DNA of 40,356 nucleotides from Acidimicrobiia bacterium (GCA_024762335.1 JANTHO010000018.1:1-40356); one strand, 5' to 3'; counted from the stretch's first letter, positions 25,126-33,465 are shown. Notes: generated by a model from the letters alone, not told the origin. Made by a program: numbers and translations.

Positions 25126-26838
25126 ATGAAGTATCGGATCGAACGAGGACCCAACGGCGAGTGGATCATGCCGGAAGTTTGGAAACGGGGGCATGCTCTC
25201 CTCATCGACGCCCTGTACAACAAGGGCACGGCGTTCACCGAGGAAGAACGAGAGCTCTTCGACCTCGATGGAATGCTCCCCCATCAAGTCACGAGCCGCG
25301 AGCGTCAGGTTCGCAGGGCCTACGAGCACGTTCAAGCGAAGGGAGATCATCCTCTCGAAAAGTACGTGTGCATGGCCTCCCTGCAGGGCCGTAACGAGAC
25401 GCTCTACTACCAGGTTCTCTCCGAGCACATCGAGGAACTCACCCCCATCGTCTACACACCGACGGTCGGCGAGGCGGCGCTGTCATACAGTCATGTCTTC
25501 CGCCGCGGCCGCGGCCTGTGGATCACACCGGATCACCGGGGACGCATCTACGACATCCTCGGCCACGTCCGGAATGAGGACGTCCGGCTGATCGTCGTCA
25601 CCGACAACGAGAGGATCCTCGGGCTCGGCGACCAGGGAGTCGGCGGCATGGTGATTCCGATCGGCAAGCTCGCGCTCTACACGCTGGGCGCCGGAATCCA
25701 CCCCGCATACACACTCCCCATCAGTCTCGACGTCGGAACCGACAACGAGAATCTCCTCAACGACGACCTCTACGCGGGATGGCGCGAGCCGAGACTCCGG
25801 GGAGACGCCTACTACGAGTTCGTCGATGAGTTCGTCGATGCCGTCCGACGCCGATTCCCCACCGTCGTCCTCCAGTGGGAGGACTTCCTGAAAGCCAACG
25901 CGTTCGTGCTGCTCGATCGCTACCGGTCGACGCTTCCGTCGTTCAACGACGACATCCAGGGCACGGGAGCCGCCGCGACCGCAGGAATCAACGCCGCCTG
26001 CGAGCGGACGGGGATCAATCTCGCCGACCAGCGAATTCTGATGGTCGGTGCCGGAGCAGCCGGTGTCGGAATCGCCCGCCACCTGCGCCACTCTCTCATC
26101 GCTGCGGGGGTTCCGGAGGGTGAGGTGCCCGAACACCTCGCCCTGTTCGACGTGATCGGTCTCGTCAACATGGGCTCGGAGGGGCTCGAGAAGCACCAAC
26201 ACAGCGTGGCTTGGCCCGCAGCCCTCGCCGAACAGCGCGGACTCGCGGGCGAGCAATCCAAGGATCTCGTCCACGTCATCGAGACCTTCAAGCCGACGGT
26301 GATCGTCGGGGCGACGGCGAGTCCCGGTCTGTTCAGCGAAGAGGCGATCCGGATGATGGCGACCCATGCCGAACGGCCGGTCGTCATGGCCTTGTCGAAT
26401 CCGACGAGCAAGTGCGAGGCGATACCGAGCGATGTCCTCGAATGGACCGATGGTCGGGCGATCGTCGCCACAGGGAGTCCGTTCGCTCCCGTCGAGCTCA
26501 ACGGCCGCCGGCACACGATCTCCCAGTCGAACAACATCTACATCTTCCCCGGTGTCGGCCTTGGAGCGCTCGTATCCGGTGCCCGCGAAGTAACGGATTC
26601 GATGTTCGCTGCCGCGTCGGATGCTCTCGCCCGGTGGACGATCGAGAAGGATCCCGACGGTGACGGCCTCTATCCGCCGCTCGCCGATCTGCGCGCCATC
26701 ACCCGCGACATCACCGCGGCCGTGATCCGCGACGCCCGCGATGTCGGTGTGGGCCGGAAATTGAGCGACGAGGAGATCGAGCGGGAGCTCGACCACGAGA
26801 TCTGGAACTTCGACTACCCCATCCTCCACCCCGTGTAG
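25126..26838 (+). CDS. maeA: NAD-dependent malic enzyme (large, SfcA/MaeA type)
   Basis: This 570-aa enzyme oxidatively decarboxylates malate to pyruvate, linking the TCA cycle to gluconeogenic or acetyl-CoA metabolism. It belongs to the long malic enzyme family. Visible family blocks are TPIVYTPTVGEA, VVTDNERILGLGDQGVGGM, LQWEDFLKANAF, LPSFNDDIQGTGAAATAGIN and the NAD-binding RILMVGAGAAGVGIARHL, then MALSNPTSKCEA and SQSNNIYIFPGVGLG. The ATG at 25126 is chosen because GGAGG stands 5 nt upstream; an in-frame GTG at 25084 has no site. Cofactor preference for NAD over NADP is assumed from the family. It is 73 bp upstream of the ClC gene on the same strand. Confidence 0.95.
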   Translation: MKYRIERGPNGEWIMPEVWKRGHALLIDALYNKGTAFTEEERELFDLDGMLPHQVTSRERQVRRAYEHVQAKGDHPLEKYVCMASLQGRNETLYYQVLSEHIEELTPIVYTPTVGEAALSYSHVFRRGRGLWITPDHRGRIYDILGHVRNEDVRLIVVTDNERILGLGDQGVGGMVIPIGKLALYTLGAGIHPAYTLPISLDVGTDNENLLNDDLYAGWREPRLRGDAYYEFVDEFVDAVRRRFPTVVLQWEDFLKANAFVLLDRYRSTLPSFNDDIQGTGAAATAGINAACERTGINLADQRILMVGAGAAGVGIARHLRHSLIAAGVPEGEVPEHLALFDVIGLVNMGSEGLEKHQHSVAWPAALAEQRGLAGEQSKDLVHVIETFKPTVIVGATASPGLFSEEAIRMMATHAERPVVMALSNPTSKCEAIPSDVLEWTDGRAIVATGSPFAPVELNGRRHTISQSNNIYIFPGVGLGALVSGAREVTDSMFAAASDALARWTIEKDPDGDGLYPPLADLRAITRDITAAVIRDARDVGVGRKLSDEEIERELDHEIWNFDYPILHPV

Positions 26839-26911
26839 GAGGACACGGGATCCCGGTTTCCGGATCGGTTGAACACCGGCAGAGCAGCCGGCGGGCTACC
26901 GTTACGGTCTT

Positions 26912-28939
26912 ATGGCCACGGTCCGCTCTCGCATCCGCTCAGGCCTTCGTTCGCGAGGCCACGCTGCGTTCCTCGCAGCGTCTCTACTTCTGGGCATCCT
27001 CGTTGGTATCGGTGCCTCGCTCCTCGTCGTGGCCATGGAGTTCATCGCACATCTCGTCGAACGTGCAGACGTGATCGCCGGCTTCGGCAAGTGGATGGTC
27101 GTGGCGTCCGTTCCTGCCGGTCTCCTCGCCGCATGGCTCATGGACCGCTGGTTCGGACCTGGGGTTTCGGGTGGCGGAGTGTCCGAGACGATGGTCGGAG
27201 TGAATCTCGAGGGCGGTCACATCTCGTCGAAAGTGGTTGCACCGAAGATCGTGGCCACTGCCACCACGCTCGGAACGGGTGGATCCGGTGGACGAGAGGG
27301 CCCGATCGTCCTCATCGGCGGTGCCATCGGATCGTGGCTCGGCCGCTACACGGGATTCGGCCTGGATCAGGTGAAGAGTTTCGTCGCAGCCGGAGCAGGC
27401 GCCGGTATCGGTGCCAGCTTCAATGCCCCGATCGCGGGGATGATGTTTGCCCTCGAAGTCGTCCTCAGTTCGTTCGCGATCCGCCACATCAGCGCCATCG
27501 TCGTCACGTCGGTGGCCGCCGCGGTCACGACCCACACGCTCGTCGGCGAAGAGACCTTCCTCCGGTCCCCCTCCTATACGCTCGGGGATCCTCGCCAGCT
27601 GTTCCTGTATGCGATCCTCGCCCTTCTCGCCGTCCTGTTCGGCACCCTGTTCCTAAGAGTCCTCGACCTCACCAGCATCACGCGGTTGTCGGAACGTATT
27701 CCGAGATGGATCGTTCCCGTCTTGATGGGCGTCTCTGTGGGACTCATGGGCGTCGTCTACCCCGAGGCGCTCGGAACGGGGCAAGGGTTCCTGGCCGGCC
27801 TTCTCGGTGGGGCCAGTGGAAGTTACGTCTGGTGGGCTCTCTTCATCATTGCCGCGCTCAAGTCCGTCACAACGGCCCTGACTCGCAAAGGTGGAGGGTC
27901 GGCGGGAACATTCATGCCGGCGCTCGTGATCGGCGGTGCCGTGGGAGCGGGCTTCGCCCTGCTCGTCGATCCATTGTGGAACTTCTCACGCATCGACGTG
28001 GGAGCATTCGCCCTCGTCGGAATGGCAGCTGCGCTGGCTGCCACCGCGAGGGCCCCCCTCACCGCCGTCATTCTGGTCTTCGAAGTGACGGGTGGGTACG
28101 GACTCGTACTGCCGTTGATGCTCGCCGCCGCCCTGGCCACGTTCGTGAGCGAGCGCATCGAACCGGACTCCGGGTACACGAAGAGTCTCGCCAGACACGG
28201 CATCCGGCTTCCCAAGGCTGAGGACATCGATCTGCTCGACACGGTCGACGTCGGGGAGGTCATGTCCAACGTCGACGTGGTTGCAACGCCGGACATGACG
28301 CTCAGCGAATTCTCCACCCTCCTCGATCAGACACGTCACCACGGCATGCCGGTCGTGAGGAAGGGAAAGCTGGTCGGGATCATCAGCGTCACCGACCTCG
28401 AGCGTGCCGGCGGGCCGACCGACGACGTGACGGTCGGCGACGTGATGACCGATTCGCCGATCACCGTGACTCCGCAACTCCCGGTTTCCGCCGCCCTTGC
28501 CAGAATGGCGTCGCTCGGACTGGGTCGGCTCCCCGTCGTCGCCGACGATGACCCGAAGCATCTCGTTGGGATGTTCCGGCGGGAGTCGGTAGTGAAGGCG
28601 TACCACCATGCGCTGGGCGTCTCGACCGGCAAACAGATGTACAGGGAGCGAGTGAAGGTCAGGAACCAACCGGGAGCGGCGTTCTTCGAAGCGGTGCTCC
28701 GGCGTGGCACGCCGATCATCGGTTGGGCCGTCAAGGACGTTCCCTGGCCGGAGAGCGCAACACTCGTCTCGATTCGCCGCGGCACCTCGGTGCTCATCCC
28801 CCACGGCCACACCATCCTCGAGGTCGGCGACGCACTCACCCTCTTCGGCACCGGCGAGTCGAGAGAGCAGCTCGGCTATCTCCTGGAACCGGGCCAGGAC
28901 CCGACCGGCGAATGGAAGAAGCCGTCGAACATCCAGTAG
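26912..28939 (+). CDS. ClC-type chloride channel with CBS pair and C-terminal RCK_C-like domain
   Basis: This 675-aa protein has a ClC membrane domain (about residues 15-425), two CBS domains (about 440-565) and a C-terminal segment like TrkA-C/RCK_C (about 590-660). GSGGREGP (about 124-131) carries the gating glutamate Glu129, and GGGSAGTFMPALVIGGAVG the second selectivity loop. At the internal proton-glutamate position the sequence AGMMFALEVVLSSFAIR has Val where E. coli ClC has Glu203, which is the pattern of chloride channels rather than proton exchangers. The CBS pair may sense adenine nucleotides. There is no Shine-Dalgarno sequence; TACCGT and TACGGT just upstream suggest a leaderless start. 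Confidence 0.93.
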   Translation: MATVRSRIRSGLRSRGHAAFLAASLLLGILVGIGASLLVVAMEFIAHLVERADVIAGFGKWMVVASVPAGLLAAWLMDRWFGPGVSGGGVSETMVGVNLEGGHISSKVVAPKIVATATTLGTGGSGGREGPIVLIGGAIGSWLGRYTGFGLDQVKSFVAAGAGAGIGASFNAPIAGMMFALEVVLSSFAIRHISAIVVTSVAAAVTTHTLVGEETFLRSPSYTLGDPRQLFLYAILALLAVLFGTLFLRVLDLTSITRLSERIPRWIVPVLMGVSVGLMGVVYPEALGTGQGFLAGLLGGASGSYVWWALFIIAALKSVTTALTRKGGGSAGTFMPALVIGGAVGAGFALLVDPLWNFSRIDVGAFALVGMAAALAATARAPLTAVILVFEVTGGYGLVLPLMLAAALATFVSERIEPDSGYTKSLARHGIRLPKAEDIDLLDTVDVGEVMSNVDVVATPDMTLSEFSTLLDQTRHHGMPVVRKGKLVGIISVTDLERAGGPTDDVTVGDVMTDSPITVTPQLPVSAALARMASLGLGRLPVVADDDPKHLVGMFRRESVVKAYHHALGVSTGKQMYRERVKVRNQPGAAFFEAVLRRGTPIIGWAVKDVPWPESATLVSIRRGTSVLIPHGHTILEVGDALTLFGTGESREQLGYLLEPGQDPTGEWKKPSNIQ

Positions 28940-29252
28940 GACTCAGAGCCGGTCGGTCTGGTCGTCGCAGCCGATCTCGAAGCCGGGAAGGCCACGATGG
29001 AGACCAGTACTTCGTCGACGTCGTCGAGTGTATGCGGCCGGTCTTCGAGATATTGGCGCCGACCCCAGTCGCTATCTCGAGATCATCAGGGAGTGTGGTG
29101 CGTGGATGGCGGGTCGGCGATTGGGCCGACGGTGCGGTGGGCTGTCGGGATCGATGCTGAGCCCACGTCCATGGATGACGACGTGGTGGGGTTGGCGCCG
29201 GTAGCAACTGGTGCAGCCCGAGATGGTGCAGGACGAATCCGCGGATCGGTTC
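28940..29252. other. Gene-free stretch with possible decayed coding remnants
   Basis: No intact gene is supported here. On the plus strand, protein-like segments DQYFVDVVECMRPVFEI and RDIGADPSRYLEIIREC lie in different frames and are nearly adjacent (about 29008-29100). On the minus strand RPHTLDDVDEVLVSIVAFP is followed, after a frameshift, by GFEIGCDDQTDRL and a stop. One of these may be the rest of a broken gene; I cannot say which strand or which family. Confidence 0.3.
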
Positions 29253-29433
29253 CTTTCCTCCCCCTCAGGGGGAGGTGCCGACGAAGGAGGCGGAGGGGGT
29301 CAGGGCCGAAGGCCCGCGGAGGGGGTCGGGAGCGAATCTCCCGCGGAGTCAGGGTCTTCGATCGGGACGGTTTGACCCCTCCCGTCAGCGCCCCAGGGGG
29401 CGCTGCCACCCTCCCCTGAGGGGAGGGAAAGGG
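29253..29433. repeat. Long imperfect palindromic intergenic element
   Basis: The left end (CTTTCCTCCCCCTCAGGGGG, 29253 on) and the right end near 29410-29433 are inverted copies over about 30 bp, each itself a palindrome. Inside, GGGCCGAAGGCCC and GGGAGCGAATCTCCC are two small hairpins followed by similar GCGGAG sequences, and GGAGGGGGTCA pairs with TGACCCCTCCC further right. The nested design resembles REP/MITE-type repeats of GC-rich bacteria. It lies between the ClC gene and the stop of the MocR gene and can end transcription from both sides. Confidence 0.65.
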
Positions 29434-29520
29434 TCGGCGTGTCTCGGGCTGCGTGCTTGTGCCGATCTTCGTTCCCCCATCGCCAACGTATCTCGCGGGT
29501 GCGAAACCAGGTCCCTCCAC

Positions 29521-30825
29521 TCAGCCGGTGCGGGTTCCCGGTCTCGGTTCGGAGATGGCGCCGTGAAGCGCACGGGCGACACCGTCGGCTTCTCCGTCGT
29601 CGAGGGCTGCGACCGTCAGCCGGACTCCCGGAGCGGAGCGGATCCGGAACCGACCGCCCGCGCGGATCGCAAACCCCCGTTCCTCCATCGCCAGCACCAC
29701 CGCCGGTTCGTCGGGGACCGGCACCCACACGTTCAGTCCGGAAGCGGCATGGGCTTCGAAGCCCCACTCGGTGAGCGCATCGAGCATTGCCCGGCGGCGA
29801 GACTCGTACCGGTCGGCCGCAAGGGATACTTCGTGGTCGATCTCGGGATCGCTCATCATCCGGGCAACCAGCCGTTGCAGGACATGGCTCACCCATCCGG
29901 GTCCCAGATGCTGACGGCCTTCGACCCGCCGGACGGTGGTGGAATCTCCAGCCAGCAATGCGAGGCGAACATCTGGGCCGTACGTCTTGGCCGCCGATCG
30001 GATGGTCGCCCATCGCTCACGATCTGAAGCGATCGAATGCAATGTCGCTCCCGAGATCGCTGCAGCGTGATCGTCTTCGATCACGAGCACGTCGGGGAAC
30101 CGTGCGAGGATCGAACGGAGTTCGATGGCCCGGGCAGCGGAGATCGCGCTACCGAGAGGGTTCTGGGCGCGTGGGGTGACGATCGCCGCCGAAACTCCCG
30201 ATTCGAGTGCTGCCTGCATCGACACCAGTTCGGGGCCTTCGTCGTCGAGCGCCATCGGCACAGCCGTGAGGCCAAGCGCTCCGACGAGATCGATCACCGG
30301 CGGGTACGTCGGATCCTCGATCGCTACACGATCACCACGCCGCACATGCGCCTGGAGGACCCGCTCCATCCCGTCGAGGCCACCGGACACGACAGTGAGG
30401 TGATCGGCCGATACTCCGTCGGCGGCGAGAAGTCGGGCGCCCTGGTCTGCCAGGTTCTCGTCTACCGACCGGTCGCCGTAGAGAACCACGGGCCCTTCTG
30501 AATCTCGGAGGGCGCTGGTGAGGTCGGGCAGCAGATTCGGATCAGGATTGCCCGACGACAGGTTCCGCAACCCCTCACGAACGACGGGATCCGGTGAGAT
30601 CATGACCGGTGGGCGGTCGGCGACAAAGGTTCCCCTGCGCCCGCGACCGACCGTGATGCCCCGCTCTCCAAGCAGGCGATATGCAGCCGCCACGGTGTTC
30701 GGCGCCAAATCGAGATCGGCAGCAAGCGTTCGAACCGGCGGAAGTCGATAGCCCGGCACCAACTCGTGGTCGGCGACGCGACGCTCGATGTCCATTGCCA
30801 GCTCGGCAGCGGTGCGCCCTCTCAT
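29521..30825 (-). CDS. MocR-type transcriptional regulator (GntR wHTH fused to aminotransferase domain)
   Basis: This 434-aa protein joins an N-terminal GntR winged helix (about 1-72; PVRTLAADLDLAPNTVAAAYRLL is the recognition region) to a fold type I aminotransferase-like domain. MocR proteins use PLP, usually as an effector, and often control vitamin B6, GABA or taurine genes. The PLP lysine should be Lys280 in SAAKTYGP; this region and EDDHAAA (for the usual EDDYD) differ from the standard SFSK and EDDYD motifs. It is divergent from a PNPOx-like gene 83 bp away, with a palindrome between, suggesting autoregulation and control of that gene. AGAGGA precedes the ATG. Confidence 0.9.
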   Translation of the reverse strand: MRGRTAAELAMDIERRVADHELVPGYRLPPVRTLAADLDLAPNTVAAAYRLLGERGITVGRGRRGTFVADRPPVMISPDPVVREGLRNLSSGNPDPNLLPDLTSALRDSEGPVVLYGDRSVDENLADQGARLLAADGVSADHLTVVSGGLDGMERVLQAHVRRGDRVAIEDPTYPPVIDLVGALGLTAVPMALDDEGPELVSMQAALESGVSAAIVTPRAQNPLGSAISAARAIELRSILARFPDVLVIEDDHAAAISGATLHSIASDRERWATIRSAAKTYGPDVRLALLAGDSTTVRRVEGRQHLGPGWVSHVLQRLVARMMSDPEIDHEVSLAADRYESRRRAMLDALTEWGFEAHAASGLNVWVPVPDEPAVVLAMEERGFAIRAGGRFRIRSAPGVRLTVAALDDGEADGVARALHGAISEPRPGTRTG

Positions 30826-30858
30826 GACTTCCTCTCTCAGCCTGCTAGACTCGTCTCA

Positions 30859-30878
30859 CTACAATAGTTTGATTGTAG
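30859..30878. promoter_or_regulatory. Operator-like palindrome between mocR-type and PNPOx-like genes
   Basis: CTACAAT (30859-30865) and ATTGTAG (30872-30878) form a perfect 7-bp inverted repeat with a 6-bp spacer in a strikingly AT-rich island. Each arm contains TACAAT, a good -10 element, one per strand, so a bound regulator would block both divergent promoters. A second -10-like TACATT lies at 30882-30887, 6 nt before the ATG at 30894. Confidence 0.65.
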
Positions 30879-30908
30879 CAATACATTTAATCGATGCCAG
30901 GATTCTTC

Positions 30909-31577
30909 ATGAACACCACAGACTCCCCTTCCGCCCCTTCGGCCCGGACTACGGTCAGGCGGAGCCCTCACCGAGGGGTCTACGACCGCGATACCGTGAA
31001 CGCGATCTTCGACGACGCGCTCATCAGCTACGTCGGGTTCGTGGCCGACGGTTCGCCCTTCGTGATCCCAACGATTCACGCCCGGGTGGCCGAAACGCTC
31101 TACTTCCATGGCTCCCCGGCGTCCCGGATGCTGCGACTCATGAAAAATGGAGCGGAGGTGAGCGTGACGGCCACACTGGTCGACAGCATCGTGGTCGCTC
31201 GTTCGGCCTTCAATCACTCGCTCGGTTTCCGATCGGCGATGGTGATCGGCGAAGCGCGCATCGTCGACGATCCCGACGAGCGGGAGATCTCCCTCGAGGC
31301 CATCACCGAAGCCGTGCTGCCGGGAAGGTGGGATGAGGCTCGACTCCCCACCAGGAACGAGGACAAGGGAACGCTGCTCGTCGCCGTCCCGATCGAAGAG
31401 TTCTCGGCAAAAGTCCGCGGGAGCGAAGTGAACGACAAGGATGAGGACTACGACCTCCCCATCTGGGCCGGCGCCATCCCCCTCTCGACCCGTGTCGGCA
31501 CACCGCAGCCGGATCCGAGGCTCGCCGCCGGGATCGAAATCCCGGAATCCGTCAGACGATTCACCGGAACCGCATAA
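30909..31577 (+). CDS. PNPOx-like FMN-binding split-barrel protein
   Basis: This 222-aa protein resembles the pyridoxamine 5-phosphate oxidase-related split-barrel family (Pyridox_ox_2 type). Characteristic stretches are RGVYDRDTVNAIFDDALISY, GSPFVIPTIHARV and LYFHGSPASRMLRLMKNGAE, with the FMN phosphate-binding region near the last one. Members bind flavin or B6 compounds, and their true substrates are mostly unknown. The ATG at 30909 has AGGA 6 nt upstream; the ATG at 30894 could be used from a leaderless mRNA. Its divergent MocR-type partner is PLP-responsive by family, so a role in vitamin B6 balance is a reasonable guess. Confidence 0.87.
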   Translation: MNTTDSPSAPSARTTVRRSPHRGVYDRDTVNAIFDDALISYVGFVADGSPFVIPTIHARVAETLYFHGSPASRMLRLMKNGAEVSVTATLVDSIVVARSAFNHSLGFRSAMVIGEARIVDDPDEREISLEAITEAVLPGRWDEARLPTRNEDKGTLLVAVPIEEFSAKVRGSEVNDKDEDYDLPIWAGAIPLSTRVGTPQPDPRLAAGIEIPESVRRFTGTA

Positions 31578-31627
31578 CAGCTCCCGATGGGGTGAACCCA
31601 CCGGGGGACGTGGTCCTTACCGGGCCG

Positions 31628-32317
31628 TTACGGCGTCCACACCATTGTGATCTCGGTTGCCTCGCCTCCGTTGACGTACACCCATCCCTGAAGGAACGTG
31701 CACGGCAACGGGCAGCCGTTACCGAGCGTGGGCGCCGATGACCACGTCGAGTACGGCACATCGGTCCAGTTCATCGCCGGGTCGAGCACGTACACGTGCG
31801 CCGAGGCGTTCGCCGGAACCGTCCGAAGGGTCGGGTTGGTGTTCGTGATGTCCCCGATGCCGTCCTCCTCCGTCGAGCCCGGAGGGTTTGGGGCGAAGCA
31901 CATGAGGTCGAAGTCGAACGAGTTGGGTCCCACGTTCGTGAGCTCGCCGAACCAGATCCCATCGGGGAGTGGCCCTGCGCCGGGCGTGCAGCCGGATCCG
32001 AAGAGGTTGCTTCCGGCCTGGACCGGTTCCGGGTAGTAATCCGGATTGCTGGGATCCTCGACCTCATAGAACGTCGCTGCCACTGTGGTGGTCGTTGTGG
32101 TTGGTGCCGTCGTCGTCGCGGAGGTGGTTGTTGTCGGTGCGACCGTTGTCGAAGTCGGCCCTGAGGTGGTTGTCGCCGGGAGCGTTGTGACCGGAGCGAC
32201 CGTCGTTGCAGCGGCGGTCGTCTGCGGTCCACCCGCAGTCGTCGTCTCCGATGTTCCTGCTGAGGTACACGCCGCCACCACCAGCGCTGCTGCTGCCAGA
32301 GACATCCATCGCTTCAT
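31628..32317 (-). CDS. Secreted lipoprotein with Thr-rich linker
   Basis: This 229-aa protein begins MKRWMSLAAAALVVAACTSA, a lipoprotein signal with the lipobox VAAC, so it should be lipidated at Cys20 and anchored outside. Residues about 25-90 are almost all Thr, Ala, Pro and Val, a linker typical of actinobacterial wall-associated lipoproteins. The remaining domain of about 135 residues has beta-rich features, four cysteines (GSGCTPG, LMCFAP, GNGCPLPCTF) that could make two disulfides, and no family I recognise. The ATG at 32317 has GGAGG 6 nt upstream; longer forms of the frame lack a site. It lies 123 bp downstream of nnrE. Confidence 0.8.
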   Translation of the reverse strand: MKRWMSLAAAALVVAACTSAGTSETTTAGGPQTTAAATTVAPVTTLPATTTSGPTSTTVAPTTTTSATTTAPTTTTTTVAATFYEVEDPSNPDYYPEPVQAGSNLFGSGCTPGAGPLPDGIWFGELTNVGPNSFDFDLMCFAPNPPGSTEEDGIGDITNTNPTLRTVPANASAHVYVLDPAMNWTDVPYSTWSSAPTLGNGCPLPCTFLQGWVYVNGGEATEITMVWTP

Positions 32318-32440
32318 GATCGCCTCCCGTTCGGAACGTCCATCTAACAGGCGAATGCTAGACACCGAACGCCTCGCGACGGTGACGCGACAGGCCAGAC
32401 GCATACGCTACAACGACGCGCCACCCTGGACGCGGGCGAG

Positions 32441-33178
32441 CTACGAGAGCCGGAGGATGTCGCTTCTTGCGAAGATCGGATCCAGATCGATGTCGAGGAA
32501 CCGGGAGTAGAGCTCCGGAGGGACGCTGATGTCGGCGAGATAGAGATCGCCAACGTGGGCATCGACGCCCGCGGCCCGCAGGCCTTCTTTCGGGAGGGCG
32601 AGCGTCATCGTGGCAGTCGCCCGGACCGCCGGGTCGAAGACGGTTCCCGTCATCGTGTCGACACCGGACGGGGCGTCGAGGGCCAGAATCGGTGCCGGCT
32701 GACTGTTCGCCCAACGGATCAACATGCCGGCCTCGCCGCGCGGCGCGCCCTTGAGACTGTATCCGATCACCCCGTCGAGAACGAGGTCTGCGGAGTCGAC
32801 GCTGTTGATCTCGTCGGCAGTGCCAATCGCAATTCCCATACGCCGGAGCAGGTCAAGCTGCTCACCCGGGACGGGAGCGAACTCATCGTCTGGCTTCGTG
32901 ACGAACACATCAACATCGGCCCCGTAGTTGTGGAGACGACGAGCTGCCACTAGCACGCCTCCGCCGTTGCCTCCGGTGCCGGCGAGCACGACGACCCTCC
33001 TCCTCCAAGGATCGCCGCTGAGGAAGCGCTCCCGGGCGAGATGCGCGAGGTTCCGCCCGGCGTTCTCCATCATGCGAACGAAGTCGATGCGGTAGTCCTC
33101 CATCATCGCCCGATCGACTTCGATCATCTGGTCGGTGGTGAGATACGGAATCGTGTCCGCGGGAACCTCGGGAATCAT
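32441..33178 (-). CDS. nnrE: NAD(P)H-hydrate epimerase-like protein (YjeF N-terminal domain)
   Basis: This 245-aa protein has the Rossmann-like YjeF_N fold. The family epimerises damaged NAD(P)HX so that a dehydratase can repair it. The N-terminal helices (YLTTDQMIEVDRAMMEDYRI) and VLDGVIGYSLKG plus ILALDAPSGVDTMTG, with conserved Asp and Lys regions, fit. However, the usual GNNGGDGLVAAR loop reads GTGGNGGGVLVAAR, with one Asn replaced by Gly and the Asp by Gly, so activity is less certain. There is no fused dehydratase domain and no dehydratase gene nearby. The start overlaps the upstream short frame by 4 bp (ATGA). Confidence 0.85.
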   Translation of the reverse strand: MIPEVPADTIPYLTTDQMIEVDRAMMEDYRIDFVRMMENAGRNLAHLARERFLSGDPWRRRVVVLAGTGGNGGGVLVAARRLHNYGADVDVFVTKPDDEFAPVPGEQLDLLRRMGIAIGTADEINSVDSADLVLDGVIGYSLKGAPRGEAGMLIRWANSQPAPILALDAPSGVDTMTGTVFDPAVRATATMTLALPKEGLRAAGVDAHVGDLYLADISVPPELYSRFLDIDLDPIFARSDILRLS

Positions 33179-33396
33179 TGGTGGCCTATCCGGTCCTGGA
33201 GCAGTGTGACGACAAGGCCGGTCCGGCCGAGCGGTAGGTCGAGCGCCGCGACGAGGAGTCCGTGATAGCGGCAGTTGAGTGCCCCGGCAACGGTTTCAGA
33301 GGCGTAAGCCCCTGGACCGTTCGTGACGAGCCACTCCCGGCCGACGGGCGGAATCGGGTCGTCGACGAGATCGGCTTGCGGGACGTATGACACCAT
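33175..33396 (-). pseudogene. N-terminal remnant of glycogen debranching enzyme, coupled to nnrE-like gene
   Basis: This 73-residue frame matches the very N-terminus of bacterial amylo-alpha-1,6-glucosidase (GDE_N domain): GREWLVTNGPGAYASETVAG and NCRYHGLLVAALDLPLGRT, where full-length enzymes of about 650-700 residues read EWLVTNGLGGYASGTVAG and RRYHGLLVAA. Everything after is missing. The frame ends in a TGA that overlaps the ATG of the nnrE-like gene. TACGAT (33404-33409) lies 7 nt before the ATG at 33396, so it may be transcribed leaderless and drive the next gene. It is either a decaying gene or one kept as a translated leader. Confidence 0.7.
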
Positions 33397-33465
33397 GCAT
33401 TTGATCGTAGACCGGCGCCGGAGATGGGACGACGGCGCACGCCCGCTCCGACGGTATTCCGACAC

